Source: Pardosa pseudoannulata (lineage: Eukaryota; Arthropoda; Arachnida; Araneae; Lycosidae). From it: a DNA stretch of 64,000 nucleotides. The position numbers were made by a program, and so were the translations under genes. Location of the stretch: the NCBI GenBank assembly GCA_032207245.1, contig CM063502.1, positions 135,113,573 to 135,177,572 of the forward strand, written 5' to 3'. This document shows, one piece after another, positions 1 through 35,862 of the stretch (position 1 is its first letter; every line of letters begins with the position of its first letter). Under the pieces are notes generated by a model. That model made no database searches. It had not been told where the DNA came from and worked only from the letters and a program-made list of their open reading frames with translations.

Positions 1-963
1 TTAAATTATCTGAAACAAGGAATATTTTTCCCAAGTAGTTCACAAACTTTTTTGTAGATGTAGCCTGGCTTAGCTAATATATGTTACTACATCTTAAAAG
101 AGTATCATATTTGCAACTAAAATCTTTTTAAAGTTTTTCTATTTGTCTTTTATTCATGTCATAAACATCTGTTAAATTTACAATTGTTAGAAACATTTCC
201 TGATTTTTTTGACATTGCAAGTTCTGAATTTTGTACATAGCATTTGCTGGACAATAATATAATGAAACCATATTAGTGGATGGCCAACTTAATTTTAAAA
301 GAACTTAAGGTGGGTTTGAATCTACCTTATTGGATTCTCATTTATTGTCAATCTAAGGAGGTTCGAAAATATTCCTGGCTTACAGTTTAATAATTCTGTA
401 GAAAATTAATATCACATGATAGAAGGGCAACTTCTTTAGGATTCTATCTTTCCCTTTATTAAAAAAGCATCTAGAAAAATATAATTTTAAATTATTTAGG
501 GAGAAATTTTGGTAAACTCTTTCAAATGCAAATAAGAGCAATTAAGTCATGAATTAAAGGAAAATATAGTATAGAGGATTTGTTCTATGATGATGTAATT
601 TTTTTTTTAAGAATTCCTTAAATGTTAGCTGGTTTGAGGGAATTTAATTTTTCTAAAAGGTTAACATGTTAGAGGAAACCAATATGGAAGGGAATGACTC
701 ATTTTAACAAAACCTATTGCTAGTCCAGTCATATTTAGAGCTCTGTTGTAATAGAAATATTTTTTTATATAAAATATGTGTTAAATAATTTCAGTTCATC
801 AATTAAAACTTCAAGCATCAATACCTCTCATTATTTCTGATATGCTTACTAACTTTAAAAGTTTCTCACATATTTCATACTCCTCAGAAAAATGTACTAT
901 AATTGCTAATCTGGCTGATGATTTCATATTGACTATTACATCTAGATGATAAATTGATATTGT
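1..963 (+). other. KCNQ intron, left part
   Basis: AT-rich intronic sequence upstream of the first visible exon. No coding potential or known element seen before the SINE at 976; the exon that feeds exon a lies left of the window. Confidence 0.6.
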
Positions 964-975
964 CACAGCTATTGG

Positions 976-1149
976 GCCGAACGATGGCCGATTGGTTAGG
1001 GTGCTGGCCTTCGGTACAGGAGTTTGTGGGTTCAAATTTCACTGCGTGCATGGAAGTTTGTAGCCGTTTGGAATCTGCTTTAAGCTGTAGGTCTCTGTCT
1101 GATTAGCCCTTGTGTTGCAAAAAGTAGACCGTAGCACTCCAAACCAAAC
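976..1149 (+). mobile_element. tRNA-derived SINE, full length (copy 1)
   Basis: The tRNA-like head contains TGGCCGATTGGTTAGGG (A-box region) and GGTTCAAAT (B-box region). It is followed by a body shared with the other copies in this window and the 3' end GTAGACCGTAGCACTCC with an AAACC-repeat tail. It is bounded by a 12-bp target-site duplication, CACAGCTATTGG, at 964-975 and 1150-1161, so it was inserted by target-primed reverse transcription. It lies in a KCNQ intron in the sense orientation. Confidence 0.88.
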
Positions 1150-1483
1150 CACAGCTATTGGTAGTGTTGTGAAGTTGACCAAATATGTTGGCTCTTATTT
1201 TAAAATACTATTTTAAACAGTTTTTTTTTATTTCCTTGCAGTTCTTAAATTCATTGAACAACCTTTTAATACTAAAATTTCAAAATAACTCAAAAGTAGT
1301 TTTAACATAACTGTTTTTATAAACTCTATCTGAAAATGCTTTTGATTATTTAGCTAGCAATTATGAAATTTCAAAACTAGAACCGGTGGTCATGATTGTG
1401 TAAAATATAGCTTTAAATTGCATATTTTTTTTATAAAAAAAGTATGTCATGTGCATTTAGAATAATTTTAAATTATATTTTAG

Positions 1484-24697
<23,214 letters not shown>

Positions 24698-26241
24698 AGT
24701 TTGGAATAAAGTGTAGTTTCTCTGCAGAATCATAAGGCTCGTGTATGCAGTGTGAAAATGTAGTTTTGTTTTTATTATTGGTTTTACTACTAGAATATTC
24801 TTCATGCACAAATTATTTGTTATGTATGATATCCAAAGTGTTCATTTTGTAAGAGTTAAATATGAACAGCATAATTCATTTTCAAAGATTTGTGTCTCAT
24901 GTCTTTTGTGTAAATGGTATTCTAATTTAAATTTAACACTGAATTCTGTTTTTATCTCTATTATTTGATAGATTATTTGAATATATTAGAAATTATGTGT
25001 TAATGTTCTACTTTGGCTTTAGCTGTATAAATTTATATTGTTTTTTGTCCATGGTTATTGCTTAACTATTAAACTATATTTTCATTTCATTTATTGCCTG
25101 TACCTTTTAATTAGAGGCTTTAAATATCTTTCATTTATAATTTTTTTAAAGTATGTTACATAAATGAATACCTAGAACAATCATGTCCTGGTGTGCTGTA
25201 CGTTACTTATTGCTTATTTTGAAATATACTTAATTTTTTAGTGCAATTGTGAGAGCAAGCCTGTGATAATTGCAGTTATAATATCATTCAAAGTTCATAT
25301 ATATTTTACAGTAAACTCTTTATCTGCCATACAAGTTTAATGTTCCTGACCTGTATTATTATATTAACTGAAATTAAACGGTATAAAATAGGATTTAGAT
25401 AGAATAAAGCTCTTTTTTTTCTCATGAGACTGCATATTGAAATTTTCACTAATGTTTGATTTATAATTTTTAGAAATGTTTCTGAAGCATTTTTTTATAC
25501 TTAAATAAGTATTTTAAGCACAAGTTTTGAAATTTGTCTTCTAAAAATATCTTTTTAAGAGAATTTTTTCCTCTTTTTTTAAAAAAGATTTGTTTATGTT
25601 TAAATCACTTATGTAAAAAAGTTTTGATTGATTATTCATATTAAATATTCAAAATACATTTGAATCCAGTTATATTTTTATTATCTTTACTCTGCTAATT
25701 AGCCTGCCAATTTGAGGAGTTATTTTTTTCTCTTCTCCCCCTCTCCCAGAAAAAAATAGTGATTTTTACAAAAACTAAGGAGTACAACTAAAATAGAATA
25801 AATAGATCAAATATAATTCCCAACAAATGCAGGTTTGGATTTTATGTTGTAAAGTGCAAGTATAATTTTTTTAATTTTTTTAATTCTATGTAATGAATAA
25901 TTTGTTAGAAAACAAAATTTAGAAATTTTATTTACCCAGTGTCTGTCAGTATAAAAATATGCATAAAGAAGTAAAATTTGACTTTATAACATTTACAAAG
26001 TTGCTGCTGTGTTTCTTAACTATCTCAGATGCTCTGTCTGGATAATATCATTGCATCTAGGCATACAACCAATAATACTGTTTTCTTGTGTATGGCACAG
26101 CATCTCCCAATAGGATTCAGTACCATCAATAACATCTAATAAATAATGCTGTTTTAGTAGGAATTATATGTTAATATATAAAATTCTCTTTTGTGTAGAT
26201 TTTATAGTTAAATTCTTATATAACTAATGTCAGATTATAGT
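24698..26241 (+). other. KCNQ 3' UTR and flank
   Basis: AT-rich DNA after the stop codon. AATAAA signals occur at 24706 (probably too close to the stop), 25403 and 25798; any of the later ones could end the transcript. No further coding sequence. CpG remains rare here, as inside the gene. Confidence 0.45.
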
Positions 26242-26245
26242 TTAA

Positions 26246-28073
26246 CCCATATTGGACCACTGTCTTATAAATAGGACAGCAAATATAATTCTATTTAATA
26301 GTAAAGTTATAAATATTTCCTCAGTGGATTTTATTTTAACACCTTTAAAATAGACACACTTTAGCATAATAGCAAAAAAAAGTGAGAAATCAAATTATGT
26401 TGAACTGTAAAATTTATTTTCAGCAACCCCTTAAAAATTGTGATTTTTTAATCTTTAATTTTATATTCATTATTATTATTATTTTCAAACATTGTGGAGG
26501 TTACTTGTAGTTTATAAACAGAATTAATAATGTAGTTGAACGCTTTTGTTGAAAAATATATTTTACACGTGTATTTTGTAAGTATAAAAAAGGTGTCCTA
26601 AAATTAGGACGACGGTCCAATCCCGATTATTTTTCTACGAATTCGTCATTGCATTCATAACGCACATTATTTTCTTATCCTTCAGTGAAAACCAGTTAAA
26701 ACAGCTGTTCGCACACCTGGACACAACAAGGGGAAATATGTCTATTGTAATCAGGAAAACTGGAGATTGCAAGATAAACTTAATCTCATACTCTCATGGT
26801 TGGTTGAAATTTGTTTAGTGTTTAGTGCTGCATGCAGCTCTATTTTTTCTGCTAAGAATTTGGATACTTTACTCTGCATTTTGCTTCTGTAAAAGTAAAA
26901 ATGCCACGCAGATTTTTAACAACCCAAGACGGTCTCGAATATATGAATTCTTTAAGTGATGAGAAATTGATGATCCTGAAATTGGTATTGTTCCTCCTAA
27001 TCCAGACTCTGTTAGTGGTAAAAAAGAGATAGATGATTCAGCCACAAAATGTGAAAAGGCAGGAATGCATGATGGGATAAAATATTAAGGTACCGCTGGT
27101 ATTGCAATTTTATCAAATAACTATAAAGAATGCCATCTTCCACCGAAAAAAACTCCAGTGTGTAAAACGTTAACCAAAAATTTGAATTATTAATTGATTT
27201 AATTTCAACACAAGATTATGAAATTATAAGTGTGGTTGCAGGAAAAACTTCATTTGAACTCTTTCACATGGCATAATACCTCGTACTGCAACAGAAACAA
27301 ATCGGTATGAAGCTCCCCCTCCTCCCCAAAAAACACATTTTTTTAGCATTACAGAAACAGAACTCAAGCAATTTCTAGGTGTCAATTTCTTTAGGAAGTA
27401 CTATTGGTTACCACGCTAAAAAATGTACTGGGAAAATGCTCCAATCACTGGACTTACATTAGTGAGTAATGCTATGTAAAGAAAACGGTATAATGACACC
27501 AAGCCCTTTATTCACTTTAATGATAATTCTTCAATTGTTTGACACGATTGTTATTATAAAATGTTACCTCTTTATGACAAAATCAACATAACTTTGAAGC
27601 AATTTGGTATATATTCTGAAAATCTCACCATCAATGAAAAAATGGCAAGATAATTCGGAAGGCACATTTGCAAGATGTTCATGAAAAATAAACCTTTAAA
27701 ATTTGGATATAAATTATGGATGTTAGCATCGTAGAATGAATATCCTTTTTTTTACCATCCCTTATCAAAGATCATAATTCAGAAACTGTAAGAAAAAACC
27801 GGAAACAGTATGCTTAAAATGTAATGTTGGACTTTGCATTTACTATTTCTACAAATTTCACCTATGAATCAGCCTAATGAAATGAAAGTGATATTTGTTA
27901 AATTTTAGTAGTGTATTGGACCATTGTCCTATTTATAGGACAGCTAATTACTTAAAAAATTAAAAATATTTTTTCAAAATTTTGGTTTTATATGCTTAGT
28001 TACACCATATTAATGATATGGAGGAAGTTTTATTAACTTACAGAAATATTTAGTTGGTGTGGTACAATATGGG
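26246..28073 (+). mobile_element. piggyBac-type DNA transposon relic, 1.83 kb, with TTAA duplications
   Basis: Starts CCCATATTGGACCAC and ends GTGGTACAATATGGG, a 15-bp terminal inverted repeat with one mismatch. TTAA flanks both sides (26242-26245 and 28074-28077), the piggyBac target signature. Inside is a decayed transposase reading frame (26901 to about 27770). A subterminal motif, ATTGGACC..TGTCCTA..TAGGACA, appears near the left end (26249), inverted near 26595-26626, and near the right (27913). The element is shorter than a complete piggyBac, so the 3' part of the coding region has been lost. Confidence 0.87.
26901..27770 (+). pseudogene. Decayed piggyBac-type transposase
   Basis: Reading with frame changes from ATG 26901: MPRRFLTTQDGLEYMNSL, then DDPEIGIVPPNPDSVSG, then ELKQFLGVNFFRKYYWLPR-stop-KMYWENAP, ITGLTLVSNAM, FIHFNDNSS, then LKQFGIYSENLTINEKMA and FGRHICKMF..KPLKFGYKLW. 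This order matches the N-terminal acidic region and first half of the catalytic domain of PGBD-type transposases. Several stops and frameshifts break it. The position of the first catalytic Asp (normally xxIDEK/DEQ) reads INEK, and the later catalytic region is absent, so it is inactive. Confidence 0.82.
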
Positions 28074-28077
28074 TTAA

Positions 28078-31000
28078 TACATACACTTAGCATTTAATTT
28101 TCTTTTATTTTGTGGGAACTCAATACAAAGAAAAGTTATTTTTACAATAATGCTTACTCCTCTTTATTTAAGCCATCATTTTAACTTTTCTCCTTTATGT
28201 AGTTCTTAAAATAAAAAGTTTAAAAAATTAATTTTAACTTCAAAAGGTTTGTCAAAGTGCAATTGTGTTTCTTAGTCCTGATTATTTGTTTGAACATAAC
28301 ATTGCTTCTACACTAAGCCTAATCAATTTAAGACTTTAAGAGCTACATTAGAACTACATTTTATTCTAATATATATCATTTTGAAATACAATTGAAAATA
28401 CTTTATCATAGTTTTAGTATTGTTCATAAATTATCAAGAAAGCTGTTAAACATTTATAGTTATGTATTAATAATGGTAATTATAACAAATTCAACAACTA
28501 ATATTACATTTACTAGAATCAAACAATGTTTATTTCAGTTATAAATTTCTTAAATCCCATAACTTGTCACAAAATATTACAGGTGGAATGTGTGTAGAAC
28601 ACAGCCCATGGTTTGGCTATTTATGACTAGATCTGCAATTTTTCTGTATTAGTAGAATTTGTATAATACATTGGGGTATCAACTTTTGTTATATGGATTA
28701 TTTATTTACAAAGTTATATTATTCTACAACTAATGTTAAAGGTAACACATATCTAGCTTTGTATCATGTTTTATTTTAATCTGCTGGTAACTTGCCACAA
28801 AAGAAAGAAAAACATTGATTTTTATAATAATATTTGTTTAATTAAGCTGAATTCTGATTTAATTTTGTTTCTAAATGTAGCCATTTTAAGTTAGTTTAAA
28901 GTTAATGTTTATCTATTAACTCAGTAATAAATCTTTACTTCTATTTTTACATAAAATTATTGATATTGTAAATACTTGTTTATTTTTAAAAATATGTTGA
29001 TCTTTTATTTGAAACTTCTGATTTCTGATTATGTATGACTTAATTGTTTTATCATTTCTATGCATATAAAAATTCTTAAATTCTTTGAGTATGAATTATT
29101 TATAATACTGATAATGTTGTATAAAGTCTATGCATATCAATACTTAATACCAACAATACTTTACAAATTTCGTGCATATCAAATTCTTTATAAGTACTAT
29201 GCAAAATTACCATGTTATTTTGTCTTTGATGTTCTTATAATATTGTAAGTATATCAGATATGTTATAGTGATGTAAAAGGTCATTTGATTTTAGTACTTG
29301 TAATTAATTTCAAAAAAGTTAATTTCTTGACTAATATATAGTCTAGAAATAGTATACAAGTGAGAAAATACTTAGAAACAACAGTTTGCACTATTGTTGT
29401 ACATAATGTAGAACAGAGACATACTTTTTTTATGCACTGCATTTGTAGAAATCATTATAGAAGAGATATTGTAGACACATAGATATATTGGGTAATCATA
29501 AAAATTTTGGCAATTGTGTTTTGTAAGTTTTGAGGGATAGTAGTTTCTTATATTTCCTGCTGCCTCAAAATGTTTAGACTTTCTGAAATAGATGATAATC
29601 TTTTCCCTTCTTCATACAGACCTTATAGCATATTAGTCTTGAATAGAAAAAGACTTAATCTAGTAGAAGAGAGTATCTGCACTAGTGAAGAGGGATAATG
29701 CTTTAAATTGTAAGATTTGTTAGCATTGTGCAACGTATTTTGCTATCCTCTTCAGGTTTAATAGTTATGAAAGAGCTTAATACTTTCATTGCTTATTGTG
29801 TATATAAATGTAATGAAATATTTTGTTCCTTTAAGTTTCACTCTGTGAGACTTTGATACTAGTGCATATGTACCTTCAGACCTGCTTCTAAAATACCTCA
29901 TTTATATTTTATGTATTATAAATATATTTGAGACTTCATAGTTTTTCACATTTAAGGAGGATTTTACTTGACTGCTTTTCTATAAATAATAATTAAAACC
30001 TGCATGTATTTCCAAATTATCTGTTTTTGTTAGCTTGACTCATATTCCACTATGACAAAACTATATACACTAGCTAATTTTGTGAAAGAAAATATGCTGG
30101 TGTGATAGTTATTAGGCCTTTTTTCACATTTATAGTGAGTAGCGAAAAGTTATTTTACACTTTCAGGTAGTTCAAGATATCAAATATTTATGCAGCTAAG
30201 GTAGCCAAATGTTTTTAAGTGAAAAAAAAAGAAAAGGCAGTATTTGTCCACCAATAAGGTACTGAAATTAAAAGATATACATGTTCTGACAGTATAAACT
30301 TTTTAACTGAGACTCTGTTTTTGAGGCTGCTGCTCTGTATAACTCTATCCCTCATCTTGTGGTAATTATTAACATTGGGATTTTAAAGAATAGGAAATAT
30401 TCTGCATATATATTATGAAAATACTAGTAATATTTATAATACTGAAATTATATGTGTGTATATATATATATAATATATACAGTGAATAATACAGTATTCA
30501 TCATGTATTGTGAAAGATGAGTAGTCTGTTATTTCTATTTTCTAAACAGGACTTTAACTAAACAGGATTTTTCATATATTTATTTTGTAGTAAATGAATG
30601 TGCCAAGATTTGTTAATATATGAAAACAATTCTTTATTTATGCATTCTTGTTTTAATTAAATTTTAAATTACCTTCTCTAGCTGGTAATTTTGATGTCAG
30701 ATGACATAGTTTAATGCAAAAAAATTAAGAAAAATATGTATTTAAATGTTATTTGATGAACTTAAAAATATTTTACCTTCTATATATAAAAGGTATAATT
30801 ACTATATTGTGATATTTGTTTTAATAGTTTGTGACAAGGTTTTTTCATACTGACCTTTGAGCACCTCACTGTATTAAATGGCATTTGATTATGATTTTTC
30901 AGAGTTGCTAATACCTGTTTATGAACTTATAAGACTTGTTCAGCTACATGTATAGTTAAATCCACTGACAATTATTTTTTCTGTAAATTATTTTTAGCTA

Positions 31001-33794
31001 AAGTTCATCATTACATATCATAATTTTAGCCCAAAATACACTTCATCAAATTTGAATGATGCTCTTGTTTAAATATGCTGAATAGCAGTAATAGTCTCCA
31101 GTTATTAAATGTTGTATATTTCTTGATAAGTAATGTAGTTTTTAAAGTTATAACCTCCTTTTTACAAACATATTATTTCTATATAAATTATTCTATTGTA
31201 TTATTTAATGTAGATTATTGAAGCCAAAAGGTTTATTTTAGTAAATTATTATAAGTCATATAGTTTAATATAGCTTTTGAGTTTTTTTATAATGGTAATT
31301 TTAAATCCTCAATAGCTCACTGCCTTTTTTAATCAAACAACAATTTTAGTAACATGTACTTTTAAAATTAATTATCATATTAGTGTAATTAATTTATAAC
31401 TGGAGAAAACTAAATCATTTTATAAGTTATGATATTTTAAATGAATGAAGTGAAATACTTTTATTACAGTCATTTTAAGCCTAAACATTAAATATATTTA
31501 TATAATCATATCAAAACATTTACTATTTTTCTAAATATTTTAAAATATTAGTGATAACTTGGCTTTTACAAGAAAATTAAAATTTGTAAGTAGACATTTA
31601 TGGCTCCTTCTGACTTTTGAAAGCATTTGTAAGAAATAACTTTTCATTTATTCTGTGGCATAACTTGTGAAAGGCATTTATTTTATATGGTCTATCCATG
31701 TATATCAAAACACAAGGATTTACCGTGGGTGCACTTTCCAAATACATGAGTATACCATGTATTTGGTAGTGCCGTTTTGTAAATTAAGAATGTTTAATAA
31801 TATTCAAAATATTTGTGAAATAAATTTTAGTGCTTGTTTAAGAACTGTGAGAATGGATTGCATGTAATATTGTGCAATCAATAACTTATATTTTTAATAT
31901 GTAAAAGTTTATAATTCCCTGTTTCTAATAACTTATATTATTTTAACTGTGAACCATTTTTGATCTTAGGTAATTTTTATATGATTTGAATTTTCTTCTA
32001 TTTTTTTAGTGTTATATATATGTTTCAATGGAAGAAAGTTACAGGTGCATAGTTTGAGAAAAATTATTCTTGTATGAGAACAAAAATAATTTTGTACAAT
32101 TTATAATATGGTGAGAGATTTTTGACTGATTTATACAAAATTTCTACAATGTATTATTAAAATGTATTTTAAAAGAAATTATTTATTGCATGAAATTTGT
32201 AGCTGCTGAATGAAAAATGTACAATTTTATATTGCCAAAAAAATTAAGAAAGAATCATAAAAAGTTCTTGACTTTTTACATCTTGTCCCTGAAAATATTT
32301 TTAAAGTAATGATACAATATCTCATCATGGGAGGTTATTTGCTACTGAAATCCCAATTATATTTAACAGATACAGCCATAATAAATTTTGTATGTTTATC
32401 ATCGTATTATGAAATATATATTTATACATTTCTAAGAAAAACTGAAATAAATTTTAATGCTAACACTTAACATCTTTAGATAAGTTTAATTTCAGTTCAA
32501 CTGATAGAAATTTTCAGTATGTTTTTATTTATTTATTTATTTAACTATAGAAATAAATTCTGTACTATCATTGAAATTATGTGTCAGTGACAAGTGTACA
32601 GGTGTGCACTGAGTATATTTTGAAGTGAATGTTGTATTTAAAGCTTTCTGTAGGTAGACCAGTATCATGTTTTTGTACGCAATGTTAGTTATGATTATAT
32701 ATTATATAACCAAATATTGTTCAGTCTTTGGGATTACAGGCTGCTGTGTCATTATATTGTGTCTGTAACACACTTTTTTAAAAGTGAATAAAATTCTAAA
32801 ATTTGTATTTGAATGATTTATTTCATTGAAATAAATTGTGCTAGCTAAGCATTCTTGAATTGATATTCCCCAAAAAACTTTTATTTTTCTGAAACTAAGC
32901 CTTTGATAATGCTTAATGAAACCAGTTAATATAAAATATGGAATCATTATTTTAATATATTTTGATACTAAAACTAGATTTTAATCACCACGCCTTATTG
33001 TATAAAACTAATGGTCTGATTTTTTTTTATTATAAGAGTAAAAGATACAAATTGGGAATGCATATGAAAAAATTATTTAATAGTAGCATTTTTTTTATAG
33101 TATATAAAAAGTATTTTTATTCTATGTATCAAGATTTTTTTTTTGAGGCCATATGTATAATAATTGTGGCAATTTTAGCATCTCAAATGTAGGAAAAATA
33201 TATTTTTAAAAAATCAGAAATTGGAAAAATAATTTTAAATATTACATTCATAAAAAACATTTCTTTCAAGCTATTTTTATAATTAACTATATTTGTTATT
33301 GTTTGTATCAAAATTATAACAAGTTATAAATTAGGAGTGTAAGTAATAAACACTTTTTTTACCAATGGGGGGGGCAGATGCTTGCCTTTAACATTCTCTT
33401 CTATAATGCTGCAGATTTTGATTGACCATTTTATAATGATAGCTAGCACTATGTAGGCAACTGACTTTTCTCTCCGTGAGGAGACAATACAAATGAATCC
33501 AAGTCTTACTGAGCAATTGAACCAAAGCCAAGAAGCACAATACACAAAGCATTTTATAATCTGGATGGCTATATACACACAAATATTAATTTTCAGCAGC
33601 AAGTAAGTTATACTGGAATTGATGAATTAAAAATTTTAGATACAAAGCTTCTTATTTGTTATATATTTATGATTAATTGTGTTAGTGTCATCAGTTGTTA
33701 ATAATAAAATTCCTAGGAAGAATAAATTATAACATGAAAATTTTAAATTTTCGTTTATGAATTTCTAAATTGAATTAACAAATCCCACGGCTAT
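28078..33794. other. AT-rich, CpG-poor stretch with no gene recognised
   Basis: About 5.7 kb of low-complexity AT-rich DNA with T-tracts and a short TA run near 30450. All open frames are short and compositionally biased. It could be distal KCNQ 3' UTR or intergenic DNA; the sequence does not decide. Confidence 0.5.
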
Positions 33795-33795
33795 T

Positions 33796-33965
33796 GAATT
33801 AACAAGTTCAATGGTAGGATGTTGCCTGTTGATATTGGAGTCCATGAGTTTGAATTCTGTTTTTGGCATGAATGTTTGTAGACACAAATCACCTTTAAGA
33901 AGTAGAACCTGGTCTCATTAGCTCTTGTAACAAAAATGTAGACCATAGAGCCCGAGACCAAAACT
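33796..33965 (+). mobile_element. tRNA-derived SINE (copy 5), diverged
   Basis: The diverged tRNA-like head (TTCAATGGTAGGATGTTGCC, then GAGTTTGAATTC), the body GGCATGAATGTTTGTAG and the 3' end GTAGACCATAGAGCCCGAGAC match the family. Target duplication not clear. Boundaries approximate. Confidence 0.75.
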
Positions 33966-34641
33966 GAATTACTTCCATTAGATTTATGAGTAACTAGTAC
34001 TATAACTAATTTCTTATCTCTCATTTTCTAAATTTTCTTTTCTAGCTTTTGAACTTGATAAAAGTTCCTTGCATGTTGGCAATGGTATAGGTTTGTGTGT
34101 ATATATCTATTTGTAAATCTAATTCATCACTATCAAACAGATTGTTTTTTTAATTAATATATTTGTAAATACACCTGTATAGTACTCATAAGTTCATTTA
34201 CAACATTTAGTTTCTATTAATAGTAAGGAATTCATCTATTTATATTCACAAGTCTATTGTTATAAAGACTTTCTGTACAGTTTTAATAAACAATTGTGTA
34301 AACTTTAATTTACATTGAGTTTTGTGTGTTATGCACCTTTTTAAGCTTATTCAATTCCAGTCTTTAGTATGTAAGAAACGTTCTTTGACATTTTAATATT
34401 TTTCAGGGTTTGGATGTAGGACCAATACATTTAATATGTGTGATTTGCTGGTAAAAAGTAATCAGTATTAAGATATAATTTAAGGTCACTTGAGAAATTA
34501 AATAGGAAATAAAAATGCTTGATAATCAGTAGTTTACTCAGCTACAGTATCAACTATAGTGATATACTATCCATCCTTATTTGTTAGGCTTTCACACATT
34601 CTATAGGTAAGTCTATAAATAAAATCTACTTTTTAAAACAG

Positions 34642-34682
34642 TTGTGTAGCAAAACAGTAGACTGTAGTGCTCCAAACCAAAC
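34642..34682 (+). mobile_element. 5'-truncated SINE (copy 6)
   Basis: Only the last 41 bp of the family: TTGTGTAGCAAAACAGTAGA through CTCCAAACCAAAC. The 10-bp duplication TTTAAAACAG lies at 34632-34641 and 34683-34692, so this was a truncated insertion event rather than later decay. Confidence 0.85.
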
Positions 34683-34692
34683 TTTAAAACAG

Positions 34693-35780
34693 CAGAAAGC
34701 ATTAAAATCAATGTATAACTAAACTATGTCATGTTCAATGCACAGTTGGTGTATCTACTGTTAAACAATTTAAACATAAAAGCATTTTATATCCAGGTAT
34801 TAGGGCCAGGTGTGTACTTATGCATTGAGGAGTGTGTGAATGATTGATTGAGTGAATGGCACAATTTTATGTATATGGGTAGTCTGGCAAACTAAACAAA
34901 AAAAAAAAAATAAATAAAAAAAAATAACATAAATTTCAAAGGAAAACAATACCTTCCTAAGTGGTACCTTAGGAAGAGCTTCCCAAGATGGTTAATCTGA
35001 CAGCAGGATATACCACAGAATGCTCAAAAATTAATGCCTCGGGACTTCTGAATTAAGTCCTTTTCCTCCTGAAGAATTTAGGAAGAAACGGCACTCCCTG
35101 GGAATACCGTAGGCAAAGTTGTGCTGTATAGGTTCATATTCTCCCTTGAAATTTGAATTAACCTTGTTTGACTGTATGATACATTTTGTTCAGGTGTAGA
35201 CAAATTGAAGAAAAATATTAATAGCTTAAGAAATTTATGGCAAGAGAAATTTATTCAGTATTTTTGCGCAATTAATATGGAAAAATACAACGGACTTAGA
35301 AATCTAATTTGGGCCTAATAGTTCCAGAAATATTTCTTGAATTGAGTGATGATTGAATGTTAAAATTTAACGCCATCGAAATATCATGGACTTATTTCTG
35401 GATTTTAGTGAAGAAAGTATATTATCAGATTTCTAACAGGGTCATAGAAGTTTTGCTCTAATTTTCTACAACATATAGCCATGCAAACACAGTTTTTCAA
35501 TATTGGTTCTAATAAAAAAGGACAAGAGATTGTGTTTAAAGGGTCTTTAGCATGAACTTTGGGTAACACTTTCTAATATACAGCTCTATATAAACTGTAT
35601 ATGCTCATCAAAACACAAATATTTCATTAATTAGTTGTTATGTGTAACCCGTTGCGGTCAAGTGTCGGCATATAGCTGCTCAATTTAATTTTATAGTTGA
35701 AGGCATTACGAAACGGTTTGCATACATCTTTCTGAAAGATACGTATGGTTATAGTAAACTTAAGAGTCAAGTTCACTCTC
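34693..35780. other. Intergenic, including a less AT-rich block
   Basis: From about 34960 to 35150 the base composition is more balanced (for example AGGAAGAGCTTCCCAAGATG and CACTCCCTGGGAATACC). No family or open frame identified. The rest is AT-rich. Confidence 0.4.
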
Positions 35781-35788
35781 ATTAATCT

Positions 35789-35810
35789 CTCTCTCTTTAT
35801 ATATATATAT

Positions 35811-35859
<49 letters not shown>
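35789..35859 (+). repeat. (CT)n(TA)n microsatellite
   Basis: Short CT run followed by TA repeats broken by one AAATA, abutting the left end of the Tigger-type element. The element probably inserted into a TA array, its preferred dinucleotide target. Confidence 0.95.

Positions 35860-35862
<3 letters not shown>

Noticed and set aside
811..1035. Minus-strand 74-codon frame over the first SINE
   Set aside because: It runs antisense through the SINE head into plain intron; a similar frame occurs antisense to SINE copy 8 (59747-59950), showing that it comes from the repeat and not from a gene.
24706..24711. AATAAA as the KCNQ poly-A signal
   Set aside because: It lies only nine bases after the stop codon, leaving almost no 3' UTR; later signals are more plausible.
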